Origin: Inquilinus sp052078665
GTDB lineage: Bacteria; Pseudomonadota; Alphaproteobacteria; DSM-16000; Inquilinaceae
Direction: 5' to 3'
Assembly: GCF_052078665.1 (NCBI RefSeq)
Contig: NZ_JBQJIK010000044.1
Location: 4,652 to 68,651, forward strand
Length of the DNA stretch: 64,000 nt
Shown here one piece after another: positions 23,308-31,416 of this stretch. The notes beneath the pieces were generated by a model. The model worked only from the letters and a program-made list of their open reading frames with translations. It searched no databases and was not told where the DNA came from. Position 1 is the stretch's first letter. Every line of letters starts with the position of its first letter. The translations under genes were made by a program, and so were the position numbers.

Positions 23308-24264
23308 ATGACCGACGCCTCCCGCCGCATCGGCTTCCTGCTGCTGCCGCAGTTCTCGATGATGGCCTTCGCCTCGGCGATCGAGCCGCTGCGCGTCGCC
23401 AACCGGCTGTCGCGGCGGCAGGTCTATCACTGGACCATCTTCTCCGCCGATGGCTTGCCGGTGCCGGCGTCGAACGGCCTGCCGCTGCCGGCCGACGCCG
23501 TCGCCGGCAGCGCCGACGACCTGCCGATGCTGATCGTCTGCGCCGCCTTCGAGCCGCTGGCGGCCGTCACTCCGGCGCTGATCCGCTGGTTCCGCCGGCT
23601 CGACCGCGCCGGCGCGGTGCTGGGCGGCATCGACACCGGCTGCTTCGCGCTCGCCGCCGCCGGGCTGCTCGACGGCTACCGCGCCACCGCGCATTGGGAG
23701 GCGCTGGACGGCTTCGCCGAGCAGTTCCCGCGAGTCGAAGCCCGCGCCTGCCTGTTCGAGACCGACCGCCGCCGCCTGACCTGCGCCGGCGGCACCGCCG
23801 CGCTGGACCTGATGCTGCAGATCATCCGCATGGACCATGGCGCCCGCCTGGCGGCGGCGGTGTCGGAGCAGTTCATCTACAACACCCTGCGGCACGCCGA
23901 GGACCGGCAGCGCCTGTCGGTGCCGCGCCAGCTCGACATCCGCGACAGCCGCCTGGCCCGGATGGTCGAGATCATGGAGCGCAACGTCGCCAGCCCGATC
24001 GCGGTCACCGCCCTGGCTCGCACCGTCGACATGTCGCCGCGCCAGGTCGAGCGGCTGTTCGCCCTCCATCTCGGCAAGGGTCCGCAGGGCTTCTACCAGT
24101 CGCTGCGGCTGCAGCGGGCACGGTCGATGGTGCAGTATTCCGACGACCCGCTTTTGGAGGTCGCGGTCGCCTGCGGCTTCGGCAGCTACGAGCATTTCTG
24201 CCGCTGCTACCGCCGCGAATTCGGCGTGCCGCCCAGCCGCGACCGGCGCGCCTCCGCCGCCTAG
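23308..24264 (+). CDS. cdhR: GlxA/CdhR-like regulator (DJ-1/PfpI domain plus AraC HTH)
   Basis: 318-residue regulator with an N-terminal class-I glutamine-amidotransferase-like domain (about 8-185, opening with 'IGFLLLPQFSMMAFASAIEPLRVAN'; written here only as family evidence) and a C-terminal AraC/XylS double helix-turn-helix (about 215-310, 'SPIAVTALARTVDMSPRQVE', 'PLLEVAVACGFGSYEHFCRC'). This architecture includes GbdR, SouR and CdhR, which sense glycine betaine, sarcosine and carnitine. The next two genes encode dehydrocarnitine cleavage enzyme and carnitine dehydrogenase on the same strand, so it is called CdhR-like. The nucleophile position reads 'GGIDTGCFALAAAGLLDGY', as in the group. 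Regulation of the downstream pair is inferred. Confidence 0.85.
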   Translation: MTDASRRIGFLLLPQFSMMAFASAIEPLRVANRLSRRQVYHWTIFSADGLPVPASNGLPLPADAVAGSADDLPMLIVCAAFEPLAAVTPALIRWFRRLDRAGAVLGGIDTGCFALAAAGLLDGYRATAHWEALDGFAEQFPRVEARACLFETDRRRLTCAGGTAALDLMLQIIRMDHGARLAAAVSEQFIYNTLRHAEDRQRLSVPRQLDIRDSRLARMVEIMERNVASPIAVTALARTVDMSPRQVERLFALHLGKGPQGFYQSLRLQRARSMVQYSDDPLLEVAVACGFGSYEHFCRCYRREFGVPPSRDRRASAA

Positions 24265-24371
24265 CGGAAAGCGTCAAGGCTTTGTCGCTCCCGATCAAGG
24301 TCCGGGCGGTCGCCCGGGCGTAGCCTCGTCCCAGCGGCCGGTGCGCCGGCGATACGGGGAGGCGGTAAGCA

Positions 24372-25295
24372 ATGGCCCTGCAGACTGACATCAACCGGCG
24401 CGTGATCGTGACCTGCGCCGTCACCGGCGCCGGCGACACGGTGGGCAAGCATCCGGCGATCCCGGTGACGCCGCAGCAGATCGCCGACGCGGCGCTGGAG
24501 GCGGCGAAGGCCGGCGCCACCGTGGCCCATATCCATGTCCGCAACCCCGAGACCGGCAAGGCCAGCCGCGACCCGGCCCTCTACCGCGAGGTGGTCGACC
24601 GCATCCGCTCCTCCGGCGTCGACATCATCATCAACCTGACCGCCGGCATGGGCGGCGACCTGGTGATCGGGCCGCAGGACAACCCGACGAAATTCGGTGC
24701 CGACACCGACCTGGTCGGCGGCATCGACCGCCTGCCGCATGTCGAGCAGCTGCTGCCGGAGATCTGCACCCTCGACTGCGGCTCGCTGAACTTCGGCGAC
24801 GGCTCGCTGGTCTATGTCTCCACCCCCGACATCCTGCGCCAGCAGGCGAAGCGGATCCAGGAGCTCGGGGTGAAGCCTGAGCTCGAGATCTTCGACACCG
24901 GCAACCTCTGGTTCGCCCGGCGGATGGTGGAGGAGGGGCTGCTCGACGCGCCGCCGCTGTTCCAGCTCTGCCTCGGCATTCCCTGGGGCACGCCGCCCGA
25001 CCCGCGGATGATGCTGGCGATGCGCGACATGCTGCCGGACGGCGCGGTCTGGGCCGGCTTTGCCATCGGCCGGCTGCAGCTGCCCTTCGTCGCCCAGGCG
25101 GTGCTGCTGGGCGGCCATGTCCGGGTCGGGCTCGAGGACAACCTCTATCTCGACAAGGGCGTCTATGCCTCCAACGGCAGTCTGGTCGAGCGGGCGCGGA
25201 CCATCATCGAGGCGATGGGGTCGAAGGTGATGACTCCGGCCGAGGCGCGCAGCCATCTCGGCCTCAAGCTGAAGGGGCAGGCCCATGCCGCGTGA
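24372..25295 (+). CDS. cdhC: Beta-keto acid cleavage enzyme (BKACE), probably dehydrocarnitine cleavage
   Basis: 307-residue TIM-barrel enzyme of the BKACE (formerly DUF849) family. It condenses a beta-keto acid with acetyl-CoA to give acetoacetate and a new CoA thioester; for dehydrocarnitine the product is betainyl-CoA. The zinc-binding HIHVR motif (near residue 54) and the conserved 'GGHVRVGLEDNLYLDKG' segment near 245 are intact. The ATG follows GGGGAGGCGGTAAGCA. Its 3' end overlaps the carnitine dehydrogenase gene by 11 bp, and a CdhR-like regulator lies upstream. That context is what assigns dehydrocarnitine instead of 3-keto-5-aminohexanoate, so the family is firm and the substrate is inferred. 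Confidence 0.88.
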   Translation: MALQTDINRRVIVTCAVTGAGDTVGKHPAIPVTPQQIADAALEAAKAGATVAHIHVRNPETGKASRDPALYREVVDRIRSSGVDIIINLTAGMGGDLVIGPQDNPTKFGADTDLVGGIDRLPHVEQLLPEICTLDCGSLNFGDGSLVYVSTPDILRQQAKRIQELGVKPELEIFDTGNLWFARRMVEEGLLDAPPLFQLCLGIPWGTPPDPRMMLAMRDMLPDGAVWAGFAIGRLQLPFVAQAVLLGGHVRVGLEDNLYLDKGVYASNGSLVERARTIIEAMGSKVMTPAEARSHLGLKLKGQAHAA

Positions 25296-26262
25296 GATCA
25301 GGACCTTCGGCATCGTCGGCGGCGGCGTCATCGGCAGCGGCTGGGCCGCGCGGGCGCTGGCCCGCGGCCTCGACGTCGTCGCCTGGGACCCGTCCCCGGC
25401 CGGCGAGCAGGCGCTGCGCGACGCCGTCGCCAATGCCTGGCCGGCCCTGACCCGGATCGGCCTGGCCGAGGGCGCAAGCCCGGACCGGCTGGCGGTTGTC
25501 AGTTCGGCCGAGGCGGTCGCCGCCTCATCCGATTTCGTGCAGGAGAGCGCGCCGGAGCGGATCGAGCTGAAGCGCAAGCTGCACCACGCCATGGCGGAGG
25601 CGGCGCCGGCCGACGTCATCCTCGGCTCCTCCTCCTCCGGCCTGCTGCCCAGCGAGATCCAGGAGGGGGCGCGGCATCCGGAGCGGATCGTCATCGGCCA
25701 TCCGTTCAACCCGGTCTACCTGCTGCCGCTGGTCGAGGTGGTGGGCGGCAAGCAGACGGCGCCGGAGACCATTAAGACCGCCTCGGCCTTCTATGCCTCG
25801 CTCGGCATGAAGCCGCTGCATGTCCGCAACGAGATCGACGGCTACATCGCCGATCGCCTCTTGGAGGCGCTGTGGCGCGAGGCGCTGCACCTGGTCGCCG
25901 ACGGCATTGCCACCACCAAGGAGATCGACGAGGCGATCTGCTTCGGCGCCGGCATCCGCTGGGCCTTCATGGGCACCAACCTGACCTACCACCTCGCCGG
26001 CGGCGAGGGCGGCATGAGGCATATGCTGGAGCAGTTCGGCCCGGCGCTGGAGCTGCCCTGGACCAAGCTGGTGGCGCCGAAGCTGACCGGCACCCTGATC
26101 GATCGCATGGTCGACGGCACGCGCGAACAGGCCGGCGGCTGGCCGGTGAAGAAGATCGAGCGCTGGCGCGACGAGCGCATCATCCGGATCCTGCAGGCGC
26201 TGGAGGCCGCCGACCGCGACACCGGCCACCCGACCTACGATCCGCGGCCGGGCCAAGCCTGA
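25285..26262 (+). CDS. cdhA: L-carnitine dehydrogenase (3-hydroxyacyl-CoA dehydrogenase family)
   Basis: 325-residue NAD-dependent dehydrogenase that oxidises L-carnitine to 3-dehydrocarnitine. The N-terminal Rossmann motif is GIVGGGVIGSGWAARAL, and the 3HAD NAD-domain signature 'SSSSGLLPSEIQEGARHPER' with 'GHPFNPVYLLPLVEVVGG' follows. The C-terminal domain begins near 185 ('EIDGYIADRLLEALWREALH'). The 11-bp overlap with the cleavage-enzyme gene indicates coupled translation. In some rhizobia this enzyme is fused to a thioesterase; here the protein ends at the usual dehydrogenase length. No separate CdhB-like thioesterase is encoded nearby. A strong terminator follows at 26341. Confidence 0.9.
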   Translation: MPREIRTFGIVGGGVIGSGWAARALARGLDVVAWDPSPAGEQALRDAVANAWPALTRIGLAEGASPDRLAVVSSAEAVAASSDFVQESAPERIELKRKLHHAMAEAAPADVILGSSSSGLLPSEIQEGARHPERIVIGHPFNPVYLLPLVEVVGGKQTAPETIKTASAFYASLGMKPLHVRNEIDGYIADRLLEALWREALHLVADGIATTKEIDEAICFGAGIRWAFMGTNLTYHLAGGEGGMRHMLEQFGPALELPWTKLVAPKLTGTLIDRMVDGTREQAGGWPVKKIERWRDERIIRILQALEAADRDTGHPTYDPRPGQA

Positions 26263-26340
26263 GCCGCCGCCCGATCCCCGCGCCCGCGGGGATGGCGCGG
26301 TCGGATTGGTTGCGAGCCCCGGCCGTTGTTCGCCTGACTC

Positions 26341-26378
26341 CGCCCGGCCGGATCCCGATCCGGCCGGGCGTTCTTTCT
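26341..26378 (+). terminator. Rho-independent terminator of the carnitine operon
   Basis: CGCCCGGCCGGATC (26341-26354) pairs perfectly over 14 bp with GATCCGGCCGGGCG (26357-26370) and is followed by TTCTTTCT. It is placed 78 bp after the dehydrogenase stop and just before the end of the convergent lipase gene, which it may also terminate. Confidence 0.92.
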
Positions 26379-26386
26379 GCTCAGGA

Positions 26387-27511
26387 TCAGCGCGCGCCGC
26401 CGGGCCGGAGGGCCACCTGGCGCGACGCGGCCAGGAAGGCCTTCAGCCGCGCGGCATACTCCGGATCGCCCGAGACCGTGCGTGCGGGCGGCGGCCGGCG
26501 GATCGCCGCCGTCGCCATCCTCCGTCGCGCCATCGCGACCTCGCCCTCGGTCACGGAGGTCCCGCCGAGCAGGTTCATATAGGTCGTGGTCTCGTGCTGC
26601 TGCAGCACCTCGTCGAGCCAGGGGCCGAGCGGGTCGTTGGGATCGGTCGTCAGCCAGGCGCCCGGCAGCGCGACGCTGTCCGGAATGTCGGCATAAGAGA
26701 CGCCCCAATAGTCCAGCCAGAAATAGTAGCCGACGATCGCGCTGGCGATGATGGTCGGCGCCAGGATGTCCGGGCCGACATCGTCATAGATCAACGGGAT
26801 CCCGAGCAGCTCCGCCATCGCCTTGGGGACGATGTCGAGCGTGTTGCGGTAGCAGGTCGCGGTCGGAAAGGCGCTGCGGAAGGCGTCGGCGAAGGCCTGG
26901 TTGCCGGCGGTCGGTCCCGCATACGTGGTCGGCACGATGGCGGGGGACAGGCCCTGCTCCGCCAGCTGTGCCTGCAGCCAGGGCGCCAGCACGGTGGTGA
27001 CGCAGCCGCCCAGGCTGTGCCCGGTCACCTGCAGCGGCACCTGCGAGCTGGCGGCTTTGCCGTAGAAGCCTGCGAGGAAGCCGACCAGGGACTGCCCACC
27101 CGAGGTCATGCCGGCGACGCGGGACAGCGCGTCGGCGGTCCCGGCGGCTATCCGCGCGTCGCTCGGGGCGGCCCAGGGCGGCGCCTGCTGGCTGTCGGAC
27201 CCGAGGTCCTCGACGATCTGGTTCCACAGCCCCAGCGGCGACATGTACCACATGTCCAAGTCCGTGCCGCGCACGACGACGGCCACGGACAGAGTCTGTC
27301 CCGTCGCGCTGCTGCGGACCGCGACATAGGCGAGGTTGGCCTGGGACGGGTCCTGCGCCGGTCCCCAGGCCAGCGACCAGTTGCTGCCGTCCGGCGCCGG
27401 CCAAGCCAGCGGAAAGCTGTCGTGGATGGTGGAAGGATCGAGATACGAGATCTGGCAGAGCTGAAGCAGGCTGATGCTCGCGGCATCGGCCGTTGCAGTC
27501 GGGATGGTCAT
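26387..27511 (-). CDS. Lipase class 3-like alpha/beta hydrolase
   Basis: 374-residue alpha/beta-hydrolase. The nucleophile elbow is GHSLGG (164-169, Ser166), preceded by the strand/oxyanion segment 'SVAVVVRGTDLDMW' (about 75-88), as in fungal-type class 3 lipases. 'YRNTLDIVPKAM' (about 227) probably supplies the acid residue. There is no signal peptide, so it is either cytoplasmic or exported by another route. The last 40 residues are basic and look disordered. GAGGAATTC stands before the ATG. An AT-rich leader contains TATAAT on the minus strand at 27565-27560, a likely -10, inside the gap after the DMT gene. The substrate is unknown; acyl esters are likely. Confidence 0.85.
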   Translation of the reverse strand: MTIPTATADAASISLLQLCQISYLDPSTIHDSFPLAWPAPDGSNWSLAWGPAQDPSQANLAYVAVRSSATGQTLSVAVVVRGTDLDMWYMSPLGLWNQIVEDLGSDSQQAPPWAAPSDARIAAGTADALSRVAGMTSGGQSLVGFLAGFYGKAASSQVPLQVTGHSLGGCVTTVLAPWLQAQLAEQGLSPAIVPTTYAGPTAGNQAFADAFRSAFPTATCYRNTLDIVPKAMAELLGIPLIYDDVGPDILAPTIIASAIVGYYFWLDYWGVSYADIPDSVALPGAWLTTDPNDPLGPWLDEVLQQHETTTYMNLLGGTSVTEGEVAMARRRMATAAIRRPPPARTVSGDPEYAARLKAFLAASRQVALRPGGAR

Positions 27512-27588
27512 GATGAATTCCTCGAATTAATAATAAAATTAGAGAAAGTGGCAAATATTATTATAGCAGAGAGATAATATTCTGAAAG

Positions 27589-28557
27589 CTACTTCACATG
27601 CGCCCGCAGGGTCCGGCCGCGGATGCGCTCGCGGTGCATGATGTACAGGCTGGAGGCGATGACGATGCCGGCGCCGAGCACGACGAAGGGCTCGACGGCG
27701 TTGCCGAAGAACAGGCTGCCATAGGCCAGGGCCCAGACGATCATGGTGTACTGCATCGGCGCGATGGTGCTGGCCGGCGCCAGCGACAGCGCCCGCACCA
27801 CCAGGAACTGGGCGGAGCCCATCAGCAGGCCGGCGGCGCCGACCCGCAGCAGGTCGAACCAGCTCGGCAGCTTGAACACGAACAGCGCGACCGGCAGGCT
27901 GGTCACCAGCAGCCCCAGCATCACCGCCGTGACCATCACGGCGCGCTGCTCGTCCCGGCTGATCTTGCGCATGATCAGCACCACCCCGGCGCCGGTGAAG
28001 ACCGAGCCCAGGGCGGACAGATGCCCCAGCGTCAGCGACGCGAAGCCCGGCCGCACCATCACCAGGATGCCCAGGAAGCCGACCACCACCGCGGCCCAGC
28101 GATGGGCCCGCACCTGCTCGCCCAGGATCGGGATCGACAGGATGGTCACCACCATGGGCGTGCAGAAGGCGATGGCGTAGACATCGGCCAGGGGCAGGGC
28201 GGAGAAGGCGTAGAAGCCGAAGATCGTGCCGATCCCGGCCAGGAGGCCGCGCGCCACGATCAGCCGCGGATGCGCCGCCCGCATCCGGCCGAGCCCGCCG
28301 TCGCGGCGCAGCATGATCAGAATCGGGATGCAGGCGAAGGCGACCTGCATCGGGATGATCTGGAAGATCGAATAGCTGGCCGTCAGCCCCTTCACCAGCG
28401 CGTCGCTGGACGCGAACATCAGGTTGGCGAACAGCGAGCACAGCACGCCGAGCAGCGGCGTCTCGACGCCGGAAACGGCCGCGCGGGCAGGGGGCGCCGT
28501 CGGCGCGTGCAAAGGGGCCATCGGGACAGTCTCGTCGCCGCGCCGCCAGAGTCGCAT
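27589..28557 (-). CDS. DMT-superfamily (EamA) transporter
   Basis: 322-residue inner-membrane carrier with two EamA repeats and ten predicted helices. Repeat 1 begins near 'GVLCSLFANLMFASSDALVKGL' and repeat 2 near 'LGHLSALGSVFTGAGVVLIM'. The 'FGFYAFSALPLADVYAIAF' segment is typical of the RhaT/EamA group related to riboflavin or S-adenosylmethionine carriers of alphaproteobacteria. The upstream ATG (28557) is chosen because GGAGGGGAT precedes it at slightly long range; starting at the Met twelve codons later lacks any ribosome-binding site. It diverges from the mutarotase-like gene, with 211 bp between them. Substrate unknown. Confidence 0.88.
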   Translation of the reverse strand: MRLWRRGDETVPMAPLHAPTAPPARAAVSGVETPLLGVLCSLFANLMFASSDALVKGLTASYSIFQIIPMQVAFACIPILIMLRRDGGLGRMRAAHPRLIVARGLLAGIGTIFGFYAFSALPLADVYAIAFCTPMVVTILSIPILGEQVRAHRWAAVVVGFLGILVMVRPGFASLTLGHLSALGSVFTGAGVVLIMRKISRDEQRAVMVTAVMLGLLVTSLPVALFVFKLPSWFDLLRVGAAGLLMGSAQFLVVRALSLAPASTIAPMQYTMIVWALAYGSLFFGNAVEPFVVLGAGIVIASSLYIMHRERIRGRTLRAHVK

Positions 28558-28768
28558 GGTCGTCTCGATCCCCTCCGGGGCGGCGGGTTGCCCGTCCTGC
28601 CCCGAATGTCAGACATACGCCTGTTGGCGGAAAACGGGTGGCGAAAGCCGGAAAGGCTGGCATGCGCGCCGGGCGGCCGTCGCGCAGCGGGGCGAGAGCG
28701 CGCGACGACGCCATAGGCGGAATGGGAAATCCGGGCTAAGAGGCTGCGGCATCATTCGGGTGAGAGCG

Positions 28769-29866
28769 ATGATCGAGTTCGGTGTCGATGCGGTGCAGGT
28801 CGTGTTCAACCCGGCGGGCGGGCATCTGCACGATGTCGTGATGCGCTGGAACGGGCGGGAGATCCGGCCGCTGCACCGGGCGCCCTGGATCGACAGCGGC
28901 GAGGCGCTGCCGGACGACATCCCGCTCGGCCTGCGCAACCTGGCCGGCGACTTCTTCTGCGCCCCCTTCGCCGACAGCGACCTCGACGGCGCGCCCGGCC
29001 ATGGCTGGACCGCCAACGGGCACTGGACTCTCGACGGCATCGACCAGGATTCCGGCGGCGTCACCGCGCGCTTCACGCTGCAGGAGCAGGTCTTCGGCGC
29101 CACCGTGCGCAAGGCGGTGACGCTGCGCCGGGGCCAGCCGATCGTCTACCAGCGCCATGTCTTCGAGGGCGGCGCCGGGGCGCTGCCGATGGCGCATCAC
29201 GCCATGATCCGGGCTCCGGGCGGGGCGGCGCTCAGCTTTTCGCCCAAGGCCTTCGGCACGACCCCGCCGACGCCGGTCGAGCCCGATGCCGCGCGGGGGC
29301 GCTCCGTGCTGGCCTACCCGCAGCGCTTCGCCGGGCTCGACGCGCTGCGCCTGGCCGACGGGCGCATGGTCGACGCCTCGCGCTATCCCTTCGCCGACAG
29401 CCATGAGGACATCGTGCTGCTGGCCGAGGCGCCGGGCTCGGCGCTCGGCTGGTCGGCGGCGCTGGCCGCGCGCGAGGGGTTCCTGTTCTTCGGGCTGAAG
29501 GACCCGCGCCGCCTGCCCTTCACCATGCTGTGGATGAGCAATGGCGGCCGCGACTACCCGCCCTTCTCCGGCCGGCACCGCCATGTGCTGGGGATCGAGG
29601 AGGGCTGCATGTACCTGCATCTCGGCCACCGCGCCTCGATGCAACCGAACCCGCTGACCGCCGAGGGCTACCCGACCGCGATCGCGCTGGAGCCGGCGGG
29701 GCGGGTCGAGATCGCCTACGCCTTCGGGGCGGTGCCGGCCGAGCCGGGCTGGGACCGGGTCGAGGCGATCGCCCATGGCCCCGCCGGCCTCGACCTGCGC
29801 ATCGCCGGCGGCCCGGCCGTGACGGCCGTGACGCTGCCCTTCGAGGCGGAGCGGATCGGGCTGTAG
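28769..29866 (+). CDS. Aldose 1-epimerase (galactose mutarotase)-like protein
   Basis: 365-residue soluble protein whose beta-rich pattern resembles the galactose-mutarotase fold. An early GGHLHDVVMRWNGREIRPL segment has the usual 'G-G-x-x-x-x-W-x-G' look, 'PMAHHAMIRAPGGAAL' contains the central His pair, and 'MLWMSNGGRDYPPFSGRHRH' resembles carbohydrate-binding loops. The start is the ATG after GTGAGAGCG; longer upstream reading is antisense to the DMT gene. A glycerate kinase gene follows on the same strand 121 bp on, so a small sugar/sugar-acid catabolic unit is possible. Fold-level assignment is moderate and the substrate unknown. Confidence 0.65.
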   Translation: MIEFGVDAVQVVFNPAGGHLHDVVMRWNGREIRPLHRAPWIDSGEALPDDIPLGLRNLAGDFFCAPFADSDLDGAPGHGWTANGHWTLDGIDQDSGGVTARFTLQEQVFGATVRKAVTLRRGQPIVYQRHVFEGGAGALPMAHHAMIRAPGGAALSFSPKAFGTTPPTPVEPDAARGRSVLAYPQRFAGLDALRLADGRMVDASRYPFADSHEDIVLLAEAPGSALGWSAALAAREGFLFFGLKDPRRLPFTMLWMSNGGRDYPPFSGRHRHVLGIEEGCMYLHLGHRASMQPNPLTAEGYPTAIALEPAGRVEIAYAFGAVPAEPGWDRVEAIAHGPAGLDLRIAGGPAVTAVTLPFEAERIGL

Positions 29867-29987
29867 TTTTCTCGCAGGGTGGAACGCCCTGCCGCCGCCC
29901 GCCTGCGATTCGCGCTTGAACCGCGGCCGGTCCTCGCCTTCGATGGGCGGGCCGACCACTGGCCGATGTCGTAGGGAAAGAGTGTCC

Positions 29988-31232
29988 ATGTCCGCGTCAG
30001 ATCGCGCCGTCCTCGAGGCCCTGTTTCAGGCTGCGCTCAGCGCCGCCTATCCGGAGACGCGGATGCGACACCTGCTGCCGCAGCCGCCGACGGGCCGCAC
30101 CATCGTGCTCGGCGCCGGCAAGGGCGCGGCGCGGATGGCCCGGGCCTTCGAGACGCTGTGGCCGCATCCCTGCGAGGGGCTGGTGGTCACCCGCTACGGC
30201 CACGGCACGCCGACCGAACGGATCGAGGTGGTCGAGGCCGCGCATCCGGTGCCCGATGCCGCCGGCCGCGCCGCCGCCCAGCGCATCCTCGACCTCGCTT
30301 GCGCCGCTGGGCCCGACGACCTGGTGGTGTGCCTGATCTCGGGCGGTGCCTCGGCCCTGCTGTCGCTGCCGGCCGAGGGGCTGACCCTCGAGGACAAGCA
30401 GGCGGTGAACAAGGCGCTGCTGCGCTCCGGCGCGCCGATCCAGGAGATGAACGCGGTGCGCAAGGCGATGTCCGCGATCAAGGGCGGGCGCCTGGCCGCG
30501 GCCGCGGCGCCGGCGCGCACCGTCACCTACCTGATCTCCGACGTGCCGGGCGACGAGCCGGGCGTGATCGGCTCCGGCCCCACCGTCGCCGGCGGCGCCG
30601 ACCCGGAGACGGCGCTGGCGATCCTGCGCCGCTACGAGATCGCGGTGCCGGAGGCGGTCGAACGGGCGATCCGTGCCAATGCCGCGCCCGCTACGCTGCC
30701 GGCCGCCGATCTGCACATGCTGGCGACGCCGCAGATGGCGCTGGAGGCGGCGGCGGCGAAGGCGCGGCAGCTCGGCCTGGCGCCGGTGATCCTGGGCGAC
30801 GCGCTGGAGGGCGAGGCGCGCGAGGTCGGCCGCGTCCTGGCCGGCATCGCCGAGCAGGCGCTGCGGCACGGCCAGCCGGCGGCGCGGCCCTGCGTGCTCT
30901 TGTCCGGCGGCGAGACCACGGTGACGGTGAAGGGGCAGGGGCGGGGCGGCCGCAATGTCGAGTTCCTGCTGGCGCTGACGCTCCAGCTACAGGGTCGGTC
31001 CGGCATTTCCGCCATCGCCTGCGACACCGACGGCATCGACGGGTCGGAGGACAATGCCGGCGCCTGGGCCGATGCGGCGACGCTGGCGCAGGGCAAGGTG
31101 CAGGGGCTCGCGGCAGCCGACTTCCTGGCGAACAACGACGCCTACAGCTATTTCGCGGCGCTCGACCGGCTGGTGGTGACCGGCCCGACCCTGACCAACG
31201 TCAACGACTTCCGCGCCATCCTGGTTCGGTAG
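29988..31232 (+). CDS. Glycerate 2-kinase, type II (MOFRL/DUF4147)
   Basis: 414-residue kinase that phosphorylates D-glycerate using ATP, linking hydroxypyruvate, tartrate or serine-cycle intermediates to glycolysis (TtuD/GckA group). The N-terminal DUF4147 domain contains 'VLGAGKGAARMARAFE' and the phosphate-binding 'CLISGGASALLSLPAEG'. The central 'YLISDVPGDEPGVIGSGPT' is diagnostic. The C-terminal MOFRL domain (about 300-405) includes 'LLSGGETTVTVKGQGRGGRN' and 'ACDTDGIDGSEDNAGA'. The ATG lies after GGGAAAG. It may be co-transcribed with the mutarotase-like gene. Family and activity are well supported. Confidence 0.92.
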   Translation: MSASDRAVLEALFQAALSAAYPETRMRHLLPQPPTGRTIVLGAGKGAARMARAFETLWPHPCEGLVVTRYGHGTPTERIEVVEAAHPVPDAAGRAAAQRILDLACAAGPDDLVVCLISGGASALLSLPAEGLTLEDKQAVNKALLRSGAPIQEMNAVRKAMSAIKGGRLAAAAAPARTVTYLISDVPGDEPGVIGSGPTVAGGADPETALAILRRYEIAVPEAVERAIRANAAPATLPAADLHMLATPQMALEAAAAKARQLGLAPVILGDALEGEAREVGRVLAGIAEQALRHGQPAARPCVLLSGGETTVTVKGQGRGGRNVEFLLALTLQLQGRSGISAIACDTDGIDGSEDNAGAWADAATLAQGKVQGLAAADFLANNDAYSYFAALDRLVVTGPTLTNVNDFRAILVR

Positions 31233-31416
31233 CGCCGGGCGCGGCCTGGACAGCACGGCCGACACGAAACTGCAATCGATTGCTGAGGTTCGGGGGCGCG
31301 TGTACAAAGCACGTGGCTCGGGGGGATAGTATTGCCTCGTATTTTTATTTCCTAGACTGGAGAAGATTCGGAAAGCCGAGCCATCTTCTTCGTCGGTTTC
31401 ATGAAGGAATAAAGTC

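Noticed and set aside
28424..28768. N-terminal extension of the mutarotase-like protein by 115 residues
   Set aside because: The extension is antisense to the DMT transporter gene and its promoter; the internal ATG begins where the family-like sequence starts.
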